Part shown: positions 6,491-11,656 of the stretch, one piece after another | Layout: every line of letters starts with the position of its first letter | Numbering within the stretch: position 1 is the stretch's first letter | Source of the DNA: an uncultured Clostridia bacterium | GTDB taxonomy: Bacteria > Bacillota > Clostridia > Lachnospirales > Lachnospiraceae | Direction: 5' to 3' | Assembly (NCBI GenBank): GCA_947088195.1 | Contig: CAMUFS010000061.1 | Span: forward strand, 1-11,656 | DNA: 11,656 bases | Position numbers and translations under genes: made by a program | Notes under the pieces: generated by a model | Database searches by the model: none | Seen by the model: the letters and a program-made list of their open reading frames with translations, nothing else | Told to the model about the DNA's origin: nothing

Positions 6491-6550
6491 AAAATAATTA
6501 ATCTTGGAAAGTAAGGCTATGGAAAAATTGAGGATAAGGATAGAATTATC

Positions 6551-9001
6551 ATGAGAAAGATGCAGAAAGAACAGGCAGAAGAGTTTGTAGAACTGCTTGG
6601 ACAGGCACATAAAGAAATAGGTGGAGCAATACAGAGAGAAAATATTTCTATGGCTATAGAACTTTTGATGCAATGTCAAGAGGGGGCGTTAAAGCTGGGA
6701 GAGCTGATAGAGGCGAGTGAAGGTGAGGGATTTGTAACGGTTTTTTTGCTGGAAGAGTATTGTGAATTTCTTTATCAGGTATATGCAGAAATAGATAAGG
6801 CAGATTATCTCGCAGCAGAGAATGATGCAAAAGATTTAGATAATCATTTAAAAAGAATCGATCAGAGTATTCAGAAGGATATTGCAGTTAAATTAGAAGT
6901 GGTTTTTCTTCCATATAAAGCATCTATGTGGGATTCTTTGGAAAGTGTCTGGATGGCAGCCAGAGATGATGAAAACTGTGATGCCTATGTAATTCCGATT
7001 CCATATTATGATAAAAATCCAGATGGAAGTTTTCGGGCGAGACATTATGAGGGGAGTTCGTACCCTGATTATGTACCAATTACAAAATATGATGATTATG
7101 ATTTTGAGAGGCGCAGGCCAGATATTATATATATCCATAATCCATATGATGAATGTAATTATGTGACAAGTGTATATCCGAGCTTTTATTCAGAGAAACT
7201 AAGAGAAGTAACCGATTTGTTGGTTTATATACCTTATTTTATATTGGATGAGATTGATCCAGAAAAAGAAGATGAACTAGAAAGAATAAAACATTTTTGT
7301 ACACTGCCCGGTGTTTTTCATGCAGATAAGGTGATTGTTCAATCAGAAAAAATGCGGCAGGCGTATATTAATGTTTTATCAAAGGTGACAGGAGAAGATA
7401 CAAGAAGATACTGGGAGCAAAAGATTGACAGTTCCGTTTCTCCTAAAATTATTAAACTGCTAAATACAAAAAAAGAAGAACTCAAAATTCCAGAACACTG
7501 GATAAAATTGATTCAAAAACCAGATGGAAGTTGGAAGAAAATCGTATTTTATAATACCAGTATTGCGGCATTATTAGAACATGGAGAAAAAATGCTGGAA
7601 AAAATGAAGATGGTATTTCAACTTTTTAAAGAGAATTTGGATGAAATAGTATTGTTGTGGCGTCCACATCCGTTGATAGAGGCGACGATGGAATCAATGA
7701 GACCATTGCTTTGGATGGATTATAAGCGTTTAGTACAGCAGTATCAGCAAGAGGGCTTTGGAATTTATGATAATTCTTCGGATATTGACAGAGCAGTAAT
7801 TCTTTGTGATGCATATTATGGGGATCCAAGTTCTGTTGTACAGTTATGTCAAAAAGTGAATAAGCCTTATATGATTCAAAATGTTGAGGTGACGGGCAGA
7901 ATTCCAGATAAAATATTTTTGTGGTTTGTATATGCTTATATTGACAAGTCTAGTATATGGTTTTCGGGAAATGATTTTAATGGATTATATAAAGCAAATT
8001 TGGATACAGGAGACGTGAAGCAGGTTGCACAGTTTCCTGAAGAAAAGAAAGTACAGGATTATTTATTTACTGGGGTTTGTTGCATTGAATCCAAATTATA
8101 TTTTTTGCCGGGTGCAGCTAAGAAAATGGCAGTGTATGATATGGAAAAAAATAAATTTTCTACAGTAGAGATTCCATATCCAAAGTCAATAGAGGTATCA
8201 TCAATAGATAAAATTAGTTTTGGCATAAAATATGAAGATCGTCTATTTATTTTTGGCGAGAATTTATGTATTTATGAGTTTGATATAGAGAAAAAGAAAG
8301 TAATCTATTGTAAGGACAACAGTGATGTTATAAGAAAAATTTGTCCTGATAAAAAGTTTTTTTCCGTGTGGTATGCAATAGAAAACAATATTGTTTATTT
8401 GTCCATATGGAATTCAAATGTAGTTGTTATTTTTAATCTAAAAGATAAAAATATAGAAATAAAAAGAATTGGCAGAGAAGAAAATCAGTACATAGGCTTG
8501 GTTAAAAAAGGGAATAAAATATTTTTGGCAGAGAAAAACAGTATTGTTTTGTGGGATATTCAAAAAGATTTGGTCAAGAAACTGGAATTAGAGAAGATAA
8601 ATAAAGCTTATTCTAAAATAATAAATTGTGGTGGTCAAATATTACTTTCAGAAGAGGAAGAGAAGGGTATCTATAAGATAGATGAAGATAACAAAATAAT
8701 AAAGGTTTTAAATCTTCAAAAAGGTGCACAAGCCTATACTCGCGGATGGGACAATATATCCTTTATAAAATGTAATACTGATAATATGGAGAATGGATAT
8801 TATTTAGATACGGGAAGCTATATGATTTATAATTTGAATAAAAATAATTATAAACAGCAGTTCTCAATTCCTTTATCTGATTTTATGCAGATTGTAGATC
8901 AAGCAGATAGCTCTGTATATCAGAAGAGAGATTCAATAGAAGGAAAAATCTCTGTATTTTATTGTCTTGAGATTTTTCTTGCTATATTAAGGGGAAAATA
9001 A
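6551..9001 (+). CDS. CDP-glycerol glycerophosphotransferase-like glycosyltransferase fused to a beta-propeller
   Basis: An 816-residue three-part protein. Residues 1-108 are helical and acidic (partner-binding or coiled-coil region, no known fold assigned). Residues 111-445 resemble the GT-B fold CDP-glycerol:polyglycerophosphate glycerophosphotransferase group: KLEVVFLPYKASMWDSLESV at the start of the first Rossmann half, RPDIIYIHNPYD, then RPHPL (371-375) and DAYYGDPSSV (420-429) in the donor-binding half. From about 455 to 800 there are some six or seven repeats of about 45-55 residues with the pattern 'hydrophobic strand - iW/LYF/iFL - turn - iY.fD...k' (LYKANLDTG, MAVYDMEKN, IYEFDIEKK, VIFNLKDK, IVLWDIQKD, IYKIDEDN, YMIYNLNKN), as in a beta-propeller. 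No signal peptide or membrane segment is seen, so it is probably cytoplasmic. ATG 6551 has AAGGA 10 bases upstream; ATG 6560 is an alternative. It is first in the operon, 11 bp before the next gene. It likely transfers a polyol-phosphate or sugar to a surface polymer or flagellin; the acceptor is unknown. Confidence 0.78.
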   Translation: MRKMQKEQAEEFVELLGQAHKEIGGAIQRENISMAIELLMQCQEGALKLGELIEASEGEGFVTVFLLEEYCEFLYQVYAEIDKADYLAAENDAKDLDNHLKRIDQSIQKDIAVKLEVVFLPYKASMWDSLESVWMAARDDENCDAYVIPIPYYDKNPDGSFRARHYEGSSYPDYVPITKYDDYDFERRRPDIIYIHNPYDECNYVTSVYPSFYSEKLREVTDLLVYIPYFILDEIDPEKEDELERIKHFCTLPGVFHADKVIVQSEKMRQAYINVLSKVTGEDTRRYWEQKIDSSVSPKIIKLLNTKKEELKIPEHWIKLIQKPDGSWKKIVFYNTSIAALLEHGEKMLEKMKMVFQLFKENLDEIVLLWRPHPLIEATMESMRPLLWMDYKRLVQQYQQEGFGIYDNSSDIDRAVILCDAYYGDPSSVVQLCQKVNKPYMIQNVEVTGRIPDKIFLWFVYAYIDKSSIWFSGNDFNGLYKANLDTGDVKQVAQFPEEKKVQDYLFTGVCCIESKLYFLPGAAKKMAVYDMEKNKFSTVEIPYPKSIEVSSIDKISFGIKYEDRLFIFGENLCIYEFDIEKKKVIYCKDNSDVIRKICPDKKFFSVWYAIENNIVYLSIWNSNVVVIFNLKDKNIEIKRIGREENQYIGLVKKGNKIFLAEKNSIVLWDIQKDLVKKLELEKINKAYSKIINCGGQILLSEEEEKGIYKIDEDNKIIKVLNLQKGAQAYTRGWDNISFIKCNTDNMENGYYLDTGSYMIYNLNKNNYKQQFSIPLSDFMQIVDQADSSVYQKRDSIEGKISVFYCLEIFLAILRGK

Positions 9002-9012
9002 GGAAATAAAGT

Positions 9013-10224
9013 ATGAGATTTGTTTTTGAAAATTTATATGCAAATGGTTTTTTTGTAAGAACATTAAATGATGTTATGATAGGTGCCAACCGAAGAACAC
9101 AAAAGCATAAAAATTTGATTGATTATTTATGCTTGAATCAAAAGAAAATTTTTATATTGGCTGAACATACTTCATTTAGAGGACTTTTAAAAAAAATATT
9201 TGATAATAAAGTAGGAAGAATCGTGGAATGTTATATTACTTGTACATTAAATGGGATAAAGTGGAGGCAGGTAGTAATACTAAAGCGGGAGGATATTAGA
9301 AAAGAAGATATCTTATTGTGTTATTTATTTGATAGAGGGATAAATGAAAGAGATGATATAAAAAGTGTGAAGTGTTATAAGATTCTAGATCTGAATCATT
9401 TTTATGCAAGGATTCCTCAATTAAAATATAATATCAATGAATTTGATTGTCTTGTTTCGGAAGCGAATGTGGTGGATCATTCAGAGTTACTGCATGCTGT
9501 AAATAATATGTATAGTGGAGATGCTTATGTAAAACCATATTCATTTGATAAGAGATTTCAGAATAACAAAGATTTTTCTAAACGTGAAAATAGAGCGATA
9601 GCCACTGGCACATGGGAAACCTTAGAGGAAAAGAAATATTTATTGTTTAAAGAGATATATCATTTAGATTGTCTTCATCCTATGAGAAAAGAGTTATACG
9701 AAAATAAAGAGAATTGGAAAGAGCAGATAGAATGTCTTATTACACATTTTCCTGATGATGATATAGAAGAAAAACCTAGTTCTCAGAATATGATATTGCG
9801 TTGGATGGTGGAAAATAGAAATAAGATTTTTATAAATCGTCAACAACATTATTATCAGTTTGATATGGCAGAAATGTATAACAATTATAGAATGGCAATT
9901 ATTCCTGAGGAAATAGTAGGTTTGCCCGGTATTGGTTTTGTGGAAGCAATGGCATGTGGATGTGCATTTATTGGAAAAGATAGTTATATGTATAGGGAAT
10001 TGGGGATGGAAGCAGGTGTTCATTATATCGCATACAATGGAACAAGTGAGGATTTATTAGAGAAAATTAAGTATTATCAAGAACACGCAGCGGAATTAGA
10101 GAAAATTGCTTCAGTGGGTTATCAGTTTGTTAGAGAAAAGTTAAATGGTTATGTAGTGGCACGGCAATTTTATAAAAAAATGATTAAGAATGCAAGAACA
10201 GGGGTAAATAAGAGTGAAGCCTGA
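9013..10224 (+). CDS. GT4-like (GT-B fold) glycosyltransferase
   Basis: A 403-residue protein. The C-terminal part has the donor-binding signature of family 4 glycosyltransferases: EEIVGLPGIGFVEAMACGCAFIG (about 299-321) followed by the YRELG and 'hY..YNGT.EDLLEKI.YY' elements and a closing helix. The N-terminal half is divergent and not clearly assignable. The first Glu of the usual E-x7-E pair is not evident, while the second (E311) is kept. No membrane segment is seen, so it is probably cytoplasmic or peripheral. The ribosome binding site AGGA (9001-9004) overlaps the upstream stop codon and lies 8 bases before the ATG, so the gene is cotranscribed with its neighbour. The 3' end overlaps the KdsC-like gene by 11 bp. 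It likely adds a sugar in the same glycan pathway. Confidence 0.8.
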   Translation: MRFVFENLYANGFFVRTLNDVMIGANRRTQKHKNLIDYLCLNQKKIFILAEHTSFRGLLKKIFDNKVGRIVECYITCTLNGIKWRQVVILKREDIRKEDILLCYLFDRGINERDDIKSVKCYKILDLNHFYARIPQLKYNINEFDCLVSEANVVDHSELLHAVNNMYSGDAYVKPYSFDKRFQNNKDFSKRENRAIATGTWETLEEKKYLLFKEIYHLDCLHPMRKELYENKENWKEQIECLITHFPDDDIEEKPSSQNMILRWMVENRNKIFINRQQHYYQFDMAEMYNNYRMAIIPEEIVGLPGIGFVEAMACGCAFIGKDSYMYRELGMEAGVHYIAYNGTSEDLLEKIKYYQEHAAELEKIASVGYQFVREKLNGYVVARQFYKKMIKNARTGVNKSEA

Positions 10225-10735
10225 AATATTTATAATGGATGTAGATGGAGTTTTGACAGATGGTACTTTTTTCTATTCTTCAGAAGGAAAAGTGATGAAA
10301 AGATTTGGTGCAGATGACAATGATGCATTGAGCTTATTGAAACCTTATATGAAACTTATGTTTATCACAGGTGACAAAAGAGGATTTGAGATTAGCAGAA
10401 AAAGAATTGTTGAAGATATGCATATGGAGTTGGTTTTAGTTAGCACCATTAAAAGGATTGAATGGATCAGAGAGCGTTACGATGCAGAAAAAGTAATTTA
10501 TATGGGAGATGGAATATTTGATCATTATGTGATGCGTGAGGTTGGCTATGGGATTGCAACTGGTAATGCAGATGAGAATGCAAAAAAATATGCAGATTAT
10601 ATTACTAAAAGAAATGGCGGAGAGAGAGCGGTGGCTGAGGCTTGTTTACATATATTAGAAAAATTTTTTGAACCTTATAATCCGCTGGAATTGCCAAAGA
10701 AGGATATTAATATACAGAGGGATTGGACAGTATGA
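10214..10735 (+). CDS. KdsC-like HAD phosphatase (3-deoxy-ulosonate 8-phosphate phosphatase family)
   Basis: A 173-residue HAD enzyme of the cap-less C0 (KdsC) type, matching the family's usual length. The motifs are DVDGVLTDG with nucleophile Asp9 and acid/base Asp11, FITGD with Thr52, Lys80, and MGDGIFD with Asp99 and Asp103; EGKVMKRFGADD and YGIATGNADENAKKYADYIT are also typical. KdsC removes phosphate from KDO-8-phosphate; relatives act on nonulosonic or other sugar phosphates in surface glycan pathways. The start is GTG 10214, inside the end of the preceding gene, with an AGGGG-type site (10200-10204) 9 bases upstream. The last codons overlap the next start by four bases (ATGA), which suggests translational coupling and joint function. 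KDO itself is not expected in a Gram-positive cell, so the natural substrate is probably another 3-deoxy or keto sugar acid phosphate. Confidence 0.88.
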   Translation: MKPEIFIMDVDGVLTDGTFFYSSEGKVMKRFGADDNDALSLLKPYMKLMFITGDKRGFEISRKRIVEDMHMELVLVSTIKRIEWIRERYDAEKVIYMGDGIFDHYVMREVGYGIATGNADENAKKYADYITKRNGGERAVAEACLHILEKFFEPYNPLELPKKDINIQRDWTV

Positions 10736-11656
10736 TTAAGGAAAGATTTGTGAGACTTGCAGAACAAAAGAAGACAATATTAGGTGTTGGGCCAATGAGC
10801 ACAAATTGTATTGATGCAGTAATTGAGCTTTCTAATGAATATGAAATACCAATTCTTTTGATTGCTAGCAGAAGACAGATTGATGCAAAAGAATTTGGAG
10901 GGGGATATGTGAACCATTGGACGACGGATCAATTTGCAGAATATGTATTTGCGAGAGATAAGGGAGGAAACGTTTATTTATGTCGTGATCATGGTGGTCC
11001 ATGGCAAAATACAGTGGAGCAAGAGAAAAACTTAGGCTTTTATAAGGCAATGGAATCGGCGAAATATTCGTATAGAATGGATATTGATTCAGGGTTTCAG
11101 ATTATACATATTGATCCAAGTATAGATATTCATAAATCTCCATCAATGGAAGAAATTATAGATAGAGTGCTTGAGTTATATGAATATTGTTGGTCATATG
11201 CGGAAAAACAACATAAAAGTATTGAATTTGAAATTGGAACGGAGGAACAGAGCGGAAGCACAGGAAGTGTTTTGGAATTTGAAAAAATGCTACAACATAT
11301 CAATCGATATTGTGATAAATATCATATGCCAAGGCCATTATTTGTGGTAGTTCAGAATGGAACAAAAGTGTTGGAGACAAGGAATGTGGGTTCTTTTGAT
11401 ATCCCAGTTCGAGTGGCGGAAGAAGTTGCTCCTGAAATTCAGATTCCTTTTATGGCAAGTATATGTCGTGATAATGATGTATTAATAAAAGCACATAATA
11501 CAGATTATTTATCAGATGATTCTCTGCGATGGTATCCGAGATTGGGGATACATGCGGCAAATGTGGCTCCTGAGTTTGGCATTGTGGAAACGAGAGCTAT
11601 TTTAGATATTTTGGAACAAAATGGTTTATATAAGCTGGTGGATCAATTTATTGAAA
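10732..11656 (+). CDS. GatZ/KbaZ-like class II tagatose-bisphosphate aldolase-family protein (3' end outside window)
   Basis: An open frame of at least 308 codons that runs off the right edge. It matches the GatZ/KbaZ family (called the non-catalytic subunit of class II tagatose-1,6-bisphosphate aldolase): VGPMSTNCIDAVIELSNEY (19-37), then LLIASRRQID (42-51, as IEATSNQV) and EFGGGY (54-59), LCRDHGGPWQ (83-92, corresponding to GGDHLGPN), and FEIGTEEQSG, ICRDN and LKAHNTDYL further on. The family fold is a TIM barrel that binds a phosphorylated sugar. The ATG overlaps the KdsC-like stop as ATGA. The direct pairing with a phosphatase and glycosyltransferases points to a biosynthetic, not a galactitol-catabolic, role (inference). 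About 100 residues should lie beyond the window. GatY/KbaY-type partners are not seen here. Confidence 0.8.
   Translation, partial: MIKERFVRLAEQKKTILGVGPMSTNCIDAVIELSNEYEIPILLIASRRQIDAKEFGGGYVNHWTTDQFAEYVFARDKGGNVYLCRDHGGPWQNTVEQEKNLGFYKAMESAKYSYRMDIDSGFQIIHIDPSIDIHKSPSMEEIIDRVLELYEYCWSYAEKQHKSIEFEIGTEEQSGSTGSVLEFEKMLQHINRYCDKYHMPRPLFVVVQNGTKVLETRNVGSFDIPVRVAEEVAPEIQIPFMASICRDNDVLIKAHNTDYLSDDSLRWYPRLGIHAANVAPEFGIVETRAILDILEQNGLYKLVDQFIE

Noticed and set aside
6480..6497. TTATTTT/AAAATAA inverted repeat as a terminator after the guide RNA
   Set aside because: It is purely A/T with a short loop and no following T-run, too weak to call as a terminator.
9694..10023. 109-residue minus-strand frame inside the GT4-like gene
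   Set aside because: The composition is typical of antisense translation and it overlaps the conserved donor-binding motif of the real gene.

Overview
The window looks like an accessory stretch of a low-GC Gram-positive anaerobe, most likely a Lachnospiraceae-type gut Clostridium. The evidence is AT-rich coding sequence, AGGA/GGAG ribosome binding sites, a lipobox lipoprotein with a long Ser/Thr linker, and protein families I associate with Lachnospiraceae. The organism is inferred from style only; no rRNA or other marker gene is present.

Left part (1-3194), mobile-element related: the C-terminal part of a large serine recombinase (1-459), a convergent lipoprotein gene (461-1492, minus strand), then a complete large serine recombinase (1638-3194) reading away from the lipoprotein. 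Next comes a cytoplasmic GH28 (polygalacturonase-like) gene with its own extended -10 promoter (3208-3236; gene 3319-4563).

Centre (4564-6550), the most unusual part: a stand-alone TnpB/IS605-OrfB-like gene (4918-6267). Its zinc ribbon and overall TnpB architecture are intact, but the RuvC catalytic positions read Ser, (probably) Phe and Lys instead of Asp, Glu, Asp. No TnpA is present. Upstream is a near-consensus flagellar sigma-28/sigma-D promoter, TAAA-N14-GCCGATAA (4772-4797), bracketed by two copies of a 34-bp palindromic repeat spaced 139 bp apart. Downstream is about 280 bp without a gene, with stable hairpins and a possible sigma-A promoter, placed where TnpB-type guide RNAs lie. Together this resembles the TldR systems (nuclease-dead TnpB proteins used as RNA-guided repressors, known beside fliC and oppF). 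The sigma-28 promoter suggests a link to flagellar gene expression.

Right part (6551-11656), a tightly packed plus-strand operon for surface glycan or glycoprotein modification: a CDP-glycerol glycerophosphotransferase-like GT-B protein fused to a predicted beta-propeller (6551-9001), a GT4-like glycosyltransferase (9013-10224), a KdsC-like HAD phosphatase (10214-10735, 11-bp overlap) and a GatZ/KbaZ-like aldolase-family protein (from 10732, ATGA overlap, running off the window). I infer that the last two make or process an unusual sugar that the glycosyltransferases attach, possibly to flagellin. No flagellin gene is visible here, so the flagellar link rests on the sigma-28 promoter and on the position of the operon behind the dead TnpB gene.
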